Below are positions 8,115-16,755 of a stretch of 64,000 bases of DNA, piece by piece (within the stretch, counting starts at the first letter, position 1; each line of letters opens with the position of its first letter). Origin of the DNA: PLanc-01 sp034678485 (GTDB lineage Bacteria > Planctomycetota > Phycisphaerae > Sedimentisphaerales > Anaerobacaceae); the NCBI GenBank assembly GCA_034678485.1, contig JAXDBU010000113.1:1-64000 (forward strand), given 5' to 3'. The translations under genes were made by a program, and so were the position numbers. The notes below the pieces were generated by a model. That model was not told the DNA's origin, did no database searches, and saw only the letters and a list, made by a program, of their open reading frames with translations.

Positions 8115-8738
8115 CTACAAAGACGTGGAAACGAACTGGGACCAGGTACGAAGCAGCGCCGCCGCGATCAGTAGCAGCAGGACCGCCATGGCATCGACGC
8201 CGAACCCCTTGATCCAGACCAGAGACGCCACAAGGGCCAACAGGAGAATACTGCCTATGAGCACCCAGGCGCGGTTTGTCCGCCAGCCAACCAGCAGCCC
8301 GATGCTGTAGCAGGCGAAGCCCGCCAGTGAGATCGTGACGGAGACCGCCGCAAGCACATGGCGGTAGGACGAGACCTGCGGGATGATCTGGCCGGGCAGA
8401 ACCAGGGCCGTGATAACCAGCGGGATGACAGCGACCAGGAGGGTCAGCACGCCCACGAGAACCCTGGCAAGGAAGATCTGGCCGCGCGTGACCGCCAGCG
8501 TGGAGAGCAGGACGGAGACCCGGCCCGCTCGGTCCGTGTGCATCTGCACGGTCCCCAGACAGCACAGACCGAGGAACAGCCCGGCCGTCAGGTTGGCTGC
8601 CAGCGCAAGGCTGATCGGCGCCGGGACTCCCCACCAGTACGACATGGTCGCGATGCAGATCATGACCACACTGAAGAAACAGGGCAACGCGATATAGAGC
8701 AGTTGGTCTCGAATCTCTCGGCGGATGAGCGTCAGCAC
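8115..8738 (-). CDS. ABC-2 type transporter permease
   Basis: A 207-residue product with six predicted membrane helices in the ABC-2 order (IALPCFFSVVMICIATMSYW; ALAANLTAGLFLGLCCLGTV; LVGVLTLLVAVIPLVITALV and more). The loop LLSTLAVTRGQIFLARVLVG matches the coupling region of this family. The start is GTG at 8738, one base after the TAA of the ATPase gene and preceded by GCGAGGTG. ATG at 8740 is out of frame. It should pair with the upstream ATPase to form an exporter, substrate unknown. Confidence 0.85.
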   Translation of the reverse strand: MLTLIRREIRDQLLYIALPCFFSVVMICIATMSYWWGVPAPISLALAANLTAGLFLGLCCLGTVQMHTDRAGRVSVLLSTLAVTRGQIFLARVLVGVLTLLVAVIPLVITALVLPGQIIPQVSSYRHVLAAVSVTISLAGFACYSIGLLVGWRTNRAWVLIGSILLLALVASLVWIKGFGVDAMAVLLLLIAAALLRTWSQFVSTSL

Positions 8739-8739
8739 A

Positions 8740-9654
8740 TTACACCTCGCTTTCCTGCGGCACGACCGCCCCGGCCGGGCGCGTGCATTCGATGAAAATG
8801 TCCTCGAGCGTCATGGGCATCTCGGTGCAGCTCTCCGGGCTGAATATCTGTAGAATGGCCTGCTTCTGTGGGTTCCAGTTGGCGACGGTCAGGACCATCT
8901 CCCGGCCCATCGCCTGCTGGTTGATGATCCCTGTGAGGTACAGGTCGTCGGGCGTCCGCTCGGGAAAGATCACCCGCAGCTTCTTGACCCGACTCTTGAG
9001 CTCATCCAGGCTGCAATCGACGACGAGCTTACCCGCGACGAGGATTCCGATGCGATCCGCGATTCGCTCGACGTCCGCCAGGATGTGCGAACTGAACAGG
9101 ATCGTCCGCCCCTGCCGCTGGATGACGTCGATGGCCAGTTCCAGGAACTGCCGACGGGCGACGGTATCGAGGCCGAGCGTCGGGTCGTCCAGGATCACCA
9201 GTTCAGGGTCGATCGCCATCGCCAGGGCCAGGTTGAGCTGCGCCCTCATGCCGGTGGAGAGGTCCTTGACCTTGCGGTCCGTCGGAAGGCGGAAAGTCTC
9301 CATGAGCTGCCCGAAGAACTCGTCGTTCCAGTGCAGGGACAGGCCCTTGCACAGGTCGATCAGCCGAGACACCGTGTAGCTCTGGATCAGGTGGTGCCCC
9401 TCCGCAACGTACCCGACCCGCCCATGCGCGTTCGCGGACAGTCTTGTGGAGTCTTCGCCCAGGACGAGCGTCCGGCCGCGAGTCGGGGGTTCCAGGCCCA
9501 GCAGGATGCGAATCATGGTGGTCTTGCCCGACCCGTTGCGTCCGAGCAGGCCGTAGATGCACCCGCGAGGCACGCGCAGGCTGATGCCGTCCAGAATGCA
9601 CCGCCCGTCGTAGTACTTCACCAGTTCCTCGATGACAATCGGGTTGTCTGTCAT
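8740..9654 (-). CDS. ABC transporter ATP-binding protein
   Basis: A 304-residue product with Walker A GRNGSGKTT near residue 40, the signature LSTGM, Walker B LVILDDPTLGLD and the switch-region histidine (LFSSHILADVERI). After about residue 220 a C-terminal extension (KLRVIFPERTPDD; MTLEDIFIECTRP) matches the regulatory tail of CcmA/NatA/BcrA-type exporters. It lies 12 bp downstream of a GntR regulator and immediately upstream of an ABC-2 permease. This is the gene order of YtrA-type GntR/ABC operons, which typically respond to cell-wall stress. Confidence 0.92.
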   Translation of the reverse strand: MTDNPIVIEELVKYYDGRCILDGISLRVPRGCIYGLLGRNGSGKTTMIRILLGLEPPTRGRTLVLGEDSTRLSANAHGRVGYVAEGHHLIQSYTVSRLIDLCKGLSLHWNDEFFGQLMETFRLPTDRKVKDLSTGMRAQLNLALAMAIDPELVILDDPTLGLDTVARRQFLELAIDVIQRQGRTILFSSHILADVERIADRIGILVAGKLVVDCSLDELKSRVKKLRVIFPERTPDDLYLTGIINQQAMGREMVLTVANWNPQKQAILQIFSPESCTEMPMTLEDIFIECTRPAGAVVPQESEV

Positions 9655-9666
9655 ACCGATCCTCTC

Positions 9667-10056
9667 TCATTCCGAAGTCAGGTTGAACTTCTCCACCGCC
9701 GCGTTGAACCAGTCCGCCAGTGTCTGTTTGTCGATCTGCATGTGGAAGGCCGAGACGACGATCCGCTCCAGCTCATCGCAGACGAGCTTGCGGCGCACCG
9801 CCTTGCTCAGGACGCTGTCGAGATTGGCGACGAACGCCCCGGCGCCGGCCCTCGTGACGATGATCCCCTCCTGCTCGAGCTGGCGGAAGGCCTTCGCGAT
9901 AGTGTTCGGATTGATCGCGAGCTGCTGGGCGAGCTGGCGAACCGTGGGAAGCCGCTCGTCTTTGACCAAGCGGCCCAGGGCGATGTCCCGCTTCACCTGG
10001 TCGACGATCTGCAGGTACACGGGCCGGTCCGATGCGTTGTCGATTCGAAACTGCAT
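9667..10056 (-). CDS. GntR family (YtrA subfamily) transcriptional regulator
   Basis: A 129-residue product. The winged helix-turn-helix occupies residues 10-75 (RPVYLQIVDQVKRDIALGRL; LPTVRQLAQQLAINPNTIAK). A short C-terminal helical segment of about 50 residues follows, the size typical of the YtrA subgroup. Preceded by AAAGGTG. It is the first gene of a minus-strand unit containing an ABC ATPase, permease and membrane protein, and a palindrome overlaps its promoter, so autorepression with release by an envelope signal is expected. Confidence 0.9.
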   Translation of the reverse strand: MQFRIDNASDRPVYLQIVDQVKRDIALGRLVKDERLPTVRQLAQQLAINPNTIAKAFRQLEQEGIIVTRAGAGAFVANLDSVLSKAVRRKLVCDELERIVVSAFHMQIDKQTLADWFNAAVEKFNLTSE

Positions 10057-10069
10057 GGCACACCTTTAG

Positions 10070-10092
10070 TTGTACTACTATAACTAATACAA
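10070..10092. promoter_or_regulatory. Probable GntR operator
   Basis: Imperfect palindrome TTGTA(N13)TACAA centred on 10081, with 8 of 11 positions symmetric. It lies between the -10 element and the start codon of the gntR gene. YtrA-type regulators bind sites of this kind. Confidence 0.6.
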
Positions 10093-10120
10093 GTGTACCG
10101 TGGCCCGGTTCGGTCGTCAA
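10092..10120 (-). promoter_or_regulatory. Promoter of the GntR/ABC operon
   Basis: On the minus strand, TTGACG (10120-10115), 17-nt spacer, TACACT (10097-10092), just upstream of and touching the palindrome. Confidence 0.65.
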
Positions 10121-10287
10121 GCGGAATCTTTTGGATTTTTTCCGGTTCCTCACGGAATTCCGGGTCCTTCGGGGTCCACCGTGAGGACCGGGGACGCCGT
10201 CCGCGAACGCGACATGTCCGCCGTCTTCCGCCAAAGGTCTCTACCCTCGATTCCCATTCGGCGAAAGCGCACAGATCACGCGCCGTG

Positions 10288-10399
10288 TTGTCATGCTGAG
10301 CACCGCGAAGCACCTGGTCCATGAGCGGGACATCGGTCTCAATGCCGGAGGGACCTTCCCCTCCGATGCCCGGATGCTTCACTTCGTTCAGCATGACAA
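10288..10399. repeat. 112-bp palindromic element, TCATGCTGAGC family
   Basis: TTGTCATGCTGA (10288-10299) and TCAGCATGACAA (10388-10399) are perfect inverted ends. The inner halves also pair loosely (GCGAAGCACC against GGATGCTTC). Half-copies of the same family occur near 25690-25850 and at 54466-54500. Confidence 0.7.
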
Positions 10400-10774
10400 A
10401 GGATGCTGGCGGGTGGTCAAGGACGACGGCAGCCTGAATCCGACATTCTCCGGCGGGGTCGAGGGCCACACGATGAAACTCCGCGCGGAGGGCCACGAGA
10501 TCGTCGCAGACGAAGGCAAGAAACCGCCCCGAGTGGCGGACTTCGAGAAATCTCTCACATGAACTCCAGCCACCAATTCACTGGGCGAGGTTCCGAGCAG
10601 ATAGGAACCTGGGCAGGGCGGGAATCCCACCCACAGCAAGCAGAGTTGAACTTGAGCAGGAACTCCGCACGGCACAAGGAGAATCACTCCCGACGAGCTT
10701 CTCCACATTGCACACCGAGGGGAGCCTTGATCCCGGCCGCCCATCAGAGCAGCCATCCACGACGCCCTCGACCG
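10400..10774. other. Intergenic region without a convincing gene
   Basis: A plus-strand frame runs to a stop at 10562 but begins inside the palindromic repeat and resembles nothing I know. The rest, up to the subtilase stop, shows no gene, RNA or clear terminator. Confidence 0.4.
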
Positions 10775-12129
10775 TCATCGGTTAATGACCATGTTGTCCA
10801 TGACAAACTGATATCCAGGCCCCTGCGATGGCGTAGGGGTGAATGTGACGCGATCCACATTCTCGTAGCCCAGCCAGATCCATGTCGGATACTGTCGATT
10901 AACGATTACCGTCCGGCTGTAGATGCGTACTTCGGAGCGGTACCCCTCAATGGCAATGTTCAGCCTGTCCTGACCGGCCGCCGCCAAATGCGCACCAACG
11001 AAATCGAACGGACCGCCGCCCACCTCGACGGGAACCCCATCCCCATTGTACGCAACGTAATCAGGTGAAACCTTGCCGGTCGCGTAGCCACTGTCGTCGC
11101 CCGCCGGCGCACTGTACACGCAGAACGAACCGCTCCACGAGAGGCCGCCATATCCGCCAGGCATGTGGGAGGGATTGTCACCCGTCCCAGTATCGTCAAA
11201 CGTCAGTACCGTTGTCCCAGTGGAAGCAACCGGAGGACGATTGATGACCATGTTGTCCATGACAAACTGGTATCCAAGCCCCTGCGATGGCGTAGGGGTG
11301 AATGTGACGCGATCCACATTCTCATAGCCCAGCCAGATCCATGTCGGATACTGTCGATTAACGATTACCGTCCGGCTGTAGATGCGCACCTCGGAGCGGT
11401 ACCCCTCAATGGCGATGTTCAGCCTGTCCTGACCGGCCGCCGCCAAATGCGCACCAACGAAATCGAACGGACCGCCGCCCACCTCGACGGGAACGCCGCC
11501 CCCATTGTACGCGACGTAATCAGGTGAAACCTTGCCGGTCGCGTAGCCACTGTCGTCGCCGGCCGGCGCGCTGTACACGCAGAACGAACCGCTCCACGAG
11601 AGGCCGCCATATCCGCCAGGCATGTAGGACGGATTATCGCCCGTCCCAGTATCGTCAAACGTCAGTACCGTTGTCCCAGTGAAAGCAACCGGAGGACGGT
11701 TGATGACCATGTTGTCCATGACAAACTGGTATCCAAGCCCCTGCGATGGCGTAGGGGTGAATGTGACGCGATCCACATTCTTGTAGCCCAGCCAGATCCA
11801 TGTCGGGTACTGTAGATTGACAGTCACCGTCAGGCTGTAGATGCTCACCTCGGAGCGGTACCCCTCGATGGCAATGTTCAGCCTGTCCTGATGGGCCGCC
11901 GCCAAGTGGGCACCAAGGAAATCGAACGGACCGCCGCTCACCTCGACGGGAACCCCATCCCCATTGTACGCAACATAATCAGGTGACACCTTGCCGGTCG
12001 TGTAGCCCGTGTTGTCGCCCGCCGGCGCACTGTACACGCAGAACGAACCGCTCCACGAGAGGCCGCCATATCCGCCAGGCATGTGGGAGGGATTGTCACC
12101 CGTCCCCGTATCATCAAACGTCAATACCG
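10775..12129 (-). repeat. Three tandem 459-bp coding repeats
   Basis: The phrase TATCGTCAAA recurs at 11191 and 11650, and as TATCATCAAA at 12109, a period of 459 bp (153 codons). The two C-terminal copies are nearly identical at the DNA level; the N-terminal one is more diverged, suggesting recent duplication of the last unit. Confidence 0.9.
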
Positions 12130-14431
12130 TCGATTGAAGTGGATACTGTGCTCCCGCCGACGGCACCGCGTCGAGAGCCTTCTTGGCATTGATTCGGCCA
12201 TAACCGTAATAGTCGTTCCTCCCATTGGTGTATGGCAGAGAATCGACCTTGTCACACGTCGCACACATGATGTCCCGGATCTCCTGGGCAGTCAGATCCG
12301 GATTCTTCGACAGCATCAGGGCCGCGACTCCGGCAGCCAAGGGCGATGCAACCGAGGTGCCCCTCACGGCACGATAGTTCCCCCCCGCATCTCCGCTGCC
12401 CGTGCGGACCGTCGTCCAGATATCGGCAGACCCGCCACCGCCAGGAGCAACAAAGTGCAGGTCCGTGCCGTAGCAACTGTAATCCGCACGAAAATCGAAG
12501 TTCGTGCTTGCCCCCACGGCGATCGTATCGGGATGAGAGGCGGGATAGTGAGCCGTCGTTCGGATCTCTGGGGCATCGGAGATCAGGTCGTCTTCTGAGA
12601 AGAGCACGTACTCAGAAGCCCCAATTTCGACGATCAACCGCAACCCATCTCCCTGTTTGGTCGGCAGGTTCTCTCGCTCACATGACGGCCACGCCCAGAA
12701 GCTCAGCGTGCCTCCCTCCGCCGGCACTTCGAAGCTTCTCGTCACCTCCACATATGAGTACCCACTGTCACCCGTGGTCCCCGCTCGGATCGCCCGCGAG
12801 CCCCCATCACAGCCATACATGGCATGGTTGCCTCCAACTCCGTTCGTGACACTCGTCCAGCGGGGAGAGCTACCGGATCCGCCGGTGTACCAGGTCGCAG
12901 GGAGACCCTGTTCGAAACTCTCTCGGATCCCATCCGGAAACGTAATCGTGTCAAGCCATACGGTGTCGTCCCCGCCGGTTCCCGAGGCATCCTTGGTGTA
13001 CTCCCAACGGAACGTTACACTGGAGAAGTACCCGCCTTCGAAGGAGACCGTGAAGGGACCCTTCCATCCCCCTGCTTCGTTGCCGCTGGAACAGAAGACC
13101 ACACAGCCCTTCCCGTCACGTCCGTTCACGGCAGCATCGTGCAACGCCTCATCAATCACCGGCGCACTGGAAAAACCCTTGCTGATGTTCAGTACATCCG
13201 CGCCGCGCCATCTCCGGTCGTCCGGGGTGAATCCTGCGGCATAGCGGATCGCTTCCGCCATATCCGATTCACGGAACGCGTGTCCTTCATCCACCTTCAC
13301 AGGCATCAATCTGCATTCGAAGGCACAGCCTGCGACGCCCTTGTCGTTGTTGCCCGTTGCAGCGGCCACGCCTGCTACCGATGTCCCGTGGTCGTCATCG
13401 CCCGCATGACTTGGATCCTCGTCGTTGCTGTAGAAATCCCACCCATTCCGGTCGTCTACATAGCCGTTGTTATCGTCATCGAGGTCGTTGTTCGCAATCT
13501 CGCCGGAGTTGCCCAGCAGGTTGTCGTGGAGGTCTTCATGTGCCAAATCCACCCCATCATCGAGGACGGCAATGACGATCTCGCTGCTTCCTTTCGTCGT
13601 CTCCCAAGCCTCCGCAGCATCCACATCCGCATCGTGCCGGCCGCCGGACTGCCCCGTGTTGTTCAAGTGCCATTGTTGCGCATAGTATGTGTCGGTCGGC
13701 GTCACTGCGTGTTCGATGCACTGGGACAGGAAATCGGGCTGCGCCCACTCTACGGCGGGATCCTCCGCATAGAACTCGACAACCAGCAGCAGTTCCTCAG
13801 GCGTACAGTCCGGAAGCCTGAGAATGAACTGATCCGTGGCCCCTCGCAAAGGTCTGACCATAGCAACGCCCAGGAGATCATTGAGAGCCTCCAAGTCTTC
13901 TACGAAGGACGAAGGAGCCAGTTTGACAATGAACCGCTCCGTTGGAATCATCTCCAGACCGCTCTCCTCATTGATGTAGACCGGCGTCACCCGGTCGACG
14001 TCTTCCTGCGAGCCGAGTTGGTCCATCGTCTCACGTAGTTCGTCGGATGTTGAGATACCCGGAGTCGCCAGGACCAACATCCGTTCTTGGGCAAGCTCCC
14101 TGTCGACCACCAACCGTTTCATCATCAAGGGTCCGCTCGCTATTCGCCTCCTGATTGCCACTGCCTGACCCGGTGCATGTCGAACAGCCACTTTCTCAAG
14201 CGACCTCAGCAATCGCACCTTGTGGTCCCCCACCCAATAGAAATCACCTGCGTCCACCTTGCGATGAACCACACTGTAATCGTTGCGAGACGTGGTCGTC
14301 ACCCGGTTGGCGCCGACTGCGCCCCATGGCACCTCCGACAACGGCTGACCGGACGTGAGCGGCGTAGCAGATGGAAGAACAGCCAACGAAAGAACCACGA
14401 AGACAGAGAGCGACACGCACCTCGATGACAT
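10775..14431 (-). CDS. Secreted subtilisin-like (S8) serine protease with three C-terminal repeats
   Basis: A 1218-residue product. It has a signal peptide (residues 1-30), a propeptide-like region with two I9/fervidolysin-like segments (about 60-240), then the S8 domain. The triad is Asp291 (AVLDDGVD), His348 (DDDHGTSVAG) and Ser693 (GTSVASPLAAG), with oxyanion Asn451 (SSGNEAGG). Between Asn451 and about residue 635 the catalytic domain is interrupted by a beta-rich insertion resembling a jelly-roll/MAM-type fold. From about residue 767 come three near-identical 153-residue beta-sandwich units (VLTFDDTGTGDNPS...MDNMVINR), each with a conserved Cys. The last unit lacks the linker and ends at the stop. 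Strong RBS AGGAGGATAGG. Its own promoter and an operator-like palindrome lie upstream. It is likely an extracellular or surface protease. Confidence 0.92.
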   Translation of the reverse strand: MSSRCVSLSVFVVLSLAVLPSATPLTSGQPLSEVPWGAVGANRVTTTSRNDYSVVHRKVDAGDFYWVGDHKVRLLRSLEKVAVRHAPGQAVAIRRRIASGPLMMKRLVVDRELAQERMLVLATPGISTSDELRETMDQLGSQEDVDRVTPVYINEESGLEMIPTERFIVKLAPSSFVEDLEALNDLLGVAMVRPLRGATDQFILRLPDCTPEELLLVVEFYAEDPAVEWAQPDFLSQCIEHAVTPTDTYYAQQWHLNNTGQSGGRHDADVDAAEAWETTKGSSEIVIAVLDDGVDLAHEDLHDNLLGNSGEIANNDLDDDNNGYVDDRNGWDFYSNDEDPSHAGDDDHGTSVAGVAAATGNNDKGVAGCAFECRLMPVKVDEGHAFRESDMAEAIRYAAGFTPDDRRWRGADVLNISKGFSSAPVIDEALHDAAVNGRDGKGCVVFCSSGNEAGGWKGPFTVSFEGGYFSSVTFRWEYTKDASGTGGDDTVWLDTITFPDGIRESFEQGLPATWYTGGSGSSPRWTSVTNGVGGNHAMYGCDGGSRAIRAGTTGDSGYSYVEVTRSFEVPAEGGTLSFWAWPSCERENLPTKQGDGLRLIVEIGASEYVLFSEDDLISDAPEIRTTAHYPASHPDTIAVGASTNFDFRADYSCYGTDLHFVAPGGGGSADIWTTVRTGSGDAGGNYRAVRGTSVASPLAAGVAALMLSKNPDLTAQEIRDIMCATCDKVDSLPYTNGRNDYYGYGRINAKKALDAVPSAGAQYPLQSTVLTFDDTGTGDNPSHMPGGYGGLSWSGSFCVYSAPAGDNTGYTTGKVSPDYVAYNGDGVPVEVSGGPFDFLGAHLAAAHQDRLNIAIEGYRSEVSIYSLTVTVNLQYPTWIWLGYKNVDRVTFTPTPSQGLGYQFVMDNMVINRPPVAFTGTTVLTFDDTGTGDNPSYMPGGYGGLSWSGSFCVYSAPAGDDSGYATGKVSPDYVAYNGGGVPVEVGGGPFDFVGAHLAAAGQDRLNIAIEGYRSEVRIYSRTVIVNRQYPTWIWLGYENVDRVTFTPTPSQGLGYQFVMDNMVINRPPVASTGTTVLTFDDTGTGDNPSHMPGGYGGLSWSGSFCVYSAPAGDDSGYATGKVSPDYVAYNGDGVPVEVGGGPFDFVGAHLAAAGQDRLNIAIEGYRSEVRIYSRTVIVNRQYPTWIWLGYENVDRVTFTPTPSQGPGYQFVMDNMVINR

Positions 14432-14489
14432 AACCTATCCTCCTTCTTTCGACGTTGTAGTTCCGAATCCGCCTCGCACGAATACCTTT

Positions 14490-14518
14490 ATATTACTGTC
14501 TCCGCGATGGTATAGCAA
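14490..14518 (-). promoter_or_regulatory. Promoter of the subtilase gene
   Basis: On the minus strand, TTGCTA (14518-14513), 17-nt spacer, TAATAT (14495-14490), 59 bp upstream of the ATG. Confidence 0.65.
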
Positions 14519-14536
14519 TACGTATTTCTACGTATT
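14517..14536. promoter_or_regulatory. Operator-like perfect palindrome at the subtilase -35
   Basis: AATACGTA (14517-14524), TTTC, TACGTATT (14529-14536): perfect 8-bp arms around 4 nt, overlapping the -35 hexamer. The binding factor is unknown. Confidence 0.5.
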
Positions 14537-14839
14537 ATGACTCCATGACGCCACTTTCTTGCACTACGCGGACAACTGAAGAGACCAGACAGAGAATTCG
14601 CAAGAACGGTCAAGCAGGCCGGCCCGTACGCAGATGAGAGCCGCACGATGGGCATGATGAGCGAGTTCGTCGAGCAACAGGGCCCGGCCTTTCACGGCCG
14701 TCACCACGAGATCTGTCCGTCCGATCCGCACCGGATCGCACCGGAGAAGCTCAAGACCATCCCTGCAATGCCGATCGCAAAGAAAAAGGCGTGATTGAAC
14801 AATCGGACCGCGTGTTCATCGAGGCCAGCGTGGCCCTCG

Positions 14840-15100
14840 CACTTCCTCGCTCGGACCAGGGAGTTCATGCTCTCATCTCGATGGAGCAACTCGATGTCGG
14901 CGAAGCCCGCGAATCGGAGGTCCTCGCGGAACTCATCGAGCGTGAAGGTCCCGCCGCCTTCGGTGCCGACGAGCATATTGACTGCGAACAGCGCTCAGTG
15001 CAGTGAACAGATCGAGATCCGCCGCTGCGGCAATGACGCAGGCTGGCTGGAATCCCCGCACTCTCTCCAATAGCCCATCTGCACTCCACGTCCCTGCCAT
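14840..15100 (-). pseudogene. Methyltransferase pseudogene with large internal deletion
   Basis: From ATG 15100 (RBS GAAGGAA, 8-nt spacing) the frame reads 35 residues typical of the N-terminus of dimerising SAM-dependent O-methyltransferases (GLLERVRGFQPACV, AAAADLDLFTAL). At about 15000 the sequence jumps, in another frame, to the family's C-terminus (ALFAVNMLVGTEGG; TLDEFREDLRFAGF; RDESMNSLVRARK). About 230 residues, including the whole SAM-binding fold, are missing. Both ends are well preserved, so the deletion looks recent. Nothing further is seen in 14563-14839. Confidence 0.7.
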
Positions 15101-15139
15101 CGTCACAGTTCCTTCAACAAGTCGGGCTCGGCACGCCGA

Positions 15140-15820
15140 TCAGTCGAGCGACTCGATATAGATGTTGCGGAACTCAATCGGGCTGCCCTCGCTCTGGAGA
15201 CCGATCCAGCCGAAGGTAACCGAGGCCCTCGTTCCCTCATTCTGCAGGGTATCGTTCACGAGACAGCGAATGGAATCGCCCTTGCAGTAGATGTCATAGC
15301 TGTTCCATTGGCCGGCAGGTCGTTCGCTCGTCGGCTGCTTCTTCTCGATGACCACGAACTGCCTGGCCGTATTCGTGCGATCCACGCCATCCACCGTGAT
15401 GCCGGTGCCGTTGATGAGAACGAGATCGCCCGCGCTGCCGGCTTTGAGCTGGCATTCGATACAGACGGGCCAGATCCCGTCGGCGCCGTTGGCGTGCAGC
15501 AGCACACCGCTGTTGGTCGGCTTGTCAGGCCAGCGCCATTCGACGTGCAGGTGGTAATTGCTGTAGCTGTTCGTGGTGCGGATATAGCCGTTGGGGATAC
15601 CGGCACAATCGAGATTGCCGTCACGAATCCGCCACACATCGTTGACATCCACGAGGGAATCGGCAACCACACGTGTCCACCCGGTGAAGTCCTTGCCGTT
15701 CCAGAGCACGGTCTTCTTGCCCCGCGACTTGCCCGCCGGCGAGTGGTGGCAACCCACGAGGGTCGCCAAAGAAATCAACACTACGATCCATGTTCCGATT
15801 CTAACCGTCGTTTGCGCCAT
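15140..15820 (-). CDS. DUF1080 (3-keto-disaccharide hydrolase family) lipoprotein
   Basis: A 226-residue product with a lipoprotein signal peptide (lipobox LVGC, Cys24). The DUF1080 jelly-roll domain spans residues about 35-225 (TVLWNGKDFTGW; SGVLLHANGADGIWP; AGQWNSYDIYCKGD; GWIGLQSEGSPIEFRNIYI). The family folds like LamG/GH16, and some members cleave 3-keto-glycosides. It is usually abundant in planctomycetes and fits with the MocA and isomerase genes at the window start. RBS GAGGACAGG. Confidence 0.9.
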   Translation of the reverse strand: MAQTTVRIGTWIVVLISLATLVGCHHSPAGKSRGKKTVLWNGKDFTGWTRVVADSLVDVNDVWRIRDGNLDCAGIPNGYIRTTNSYSNYHLHVEWRWPDKPTNSGVLLHANGADGIWPVCIECQLKAGSAGDLVLINGTGITVDGVDRTNTARQFVVIEKKQPTSERPAGQWNSYDIYCKGDSIRCLVNDTLQNEGTRASVTFGWIGLQSEGSPIEFRNIYIESLD

Positions 15821-15984
15821 GATCCTGTCCTCACCAATGCGAGTTCCGCGATCTCCATGCCGGAGAACGAGCGGCCATTTTCTCCCAGTCGGCCGTCGGC
15901 CATCCTAACTACAGCATTCGGGCGATTCCCGTCAACGGGAAAACGCCGGCCCGCCCGGGAGCCCACGAAAAGACCGATGCCCCC

Positions 15985-16668
15985 CTACCTGCCCCGCTCG
16001 TTGCTCCAGAGAAGAACATGCAGGCGGTCGCAGAAACGAAGACCAGTCTCTCGGCACAAGTCGGCCACCATGGGGGCCCTCGCCAGCAGTTCCTCGCGTG
16101 TCCGTGCCTGGGGCATGAGCAGAACCCGAGCGAGATCCACGGCGGGCAATCGCCGGAGCAATCCCCGGACCTCGCCGATATCCGAAGGCGACTCGATGAC
16201 GAATTTGAGCTGGTATGGGTAGGCAGTGATGAGCCGGTGCAGAGCATCCACGCCGGAGCCGGACGACTGGTCGAACAAAGGCGAAGCCGAGTTGCCGAGT
16301 TTCGGACTGACACTCAGGAGATCACACGCCAGGTCGGGGACGAACGCGGCGCCTGCAGTCTCGATAGTAATGTGGTTTCCAAGGGCCTTGAGACGAGCGG
16401 TCAGGTCCGCGAATCCCGGCCGGGCGGCCCTATCGGGACCCATCATGGGTTCACCGCCGGTGAGAACGACGGATTTGCACGCCCATTGGCTGACCCGCTC
16501 GACGACCTCAGAGGGATCGAGTTCCTCGCCGGCCGAGTAGTCCCACGCATAGGCGGTGTCGCACCACCGGCAGCGGAACGGGCACCCAGCGAGCCTGACG
16601 AACACGCTTGGCGTGCCCGCCAGCAGCCCTTCACCCTGCAGCGAACAGAATATCTCGGTCACACGCAC
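15985..16668 (-). CDS. queE: 7-carboxy-7-deazaguanine synthase
   Basis: A 227-residue radical-SAM enzyme that converts 6-carboxytetrahydropterin to 7-carboxy-7-deazaguanine in queuosine/preQ0 synthesis. Seen: the N-terminal substrate motif EIFCSLQGEG, the cluster motif CPFRCRWCDT (CxxxCxxC), the SAM-binding LTGGEPMM, and FVIESP further on. It starts at GTG 16668; a second GTG two codons later is possible. It lies 87 bp downstream of queC on the same strand, so the two are probably co-transcribed. queD is not in the window. Confidence 0.93.
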   Translation of the reverse strand: MRVTEIFCSLQGEGLLAGTPSVFVRLAGCPFRCRWCDTAYAWDYSAGEELDPSEVVERVSQWACKSVVLTGGEPMMGPDRAARPGFADLTARLKALGNHITIETAGAAFVPDLACDLLSVSPKLGNSASPLFDQSSGSGVDALHRLITAYPYQLKFVIESPSDIGEVRGLLRRLPAVDLARVLLMPQARTREELLARAPMVADLCRETGLRFCDRLHVLLWSNERGR

Positions 16669-16755
16669 GCAACTGCCTCGGTAGTCTGTAGTGACGCCGA
16701 AAGGCCTTGTCTTCCTCGCACGGAAGAGATGCTCTCACGAGCACGCTGCAAACGG

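Noticed and set aside
10293..10562. Small plus-strand ORF of 89 codons
   Set aside because: It begins inside a palindromic repeat, and its MLSTAKHL...MLHFVQHD start is only the translation of that repeat; the tail matches nothing I know.
16669..16755. preQ1 riboswitch between queC and queE
   Set aside because: The 87-nt gap shows no recognisable aptamer pattern and is inside the operon rather than at its head.
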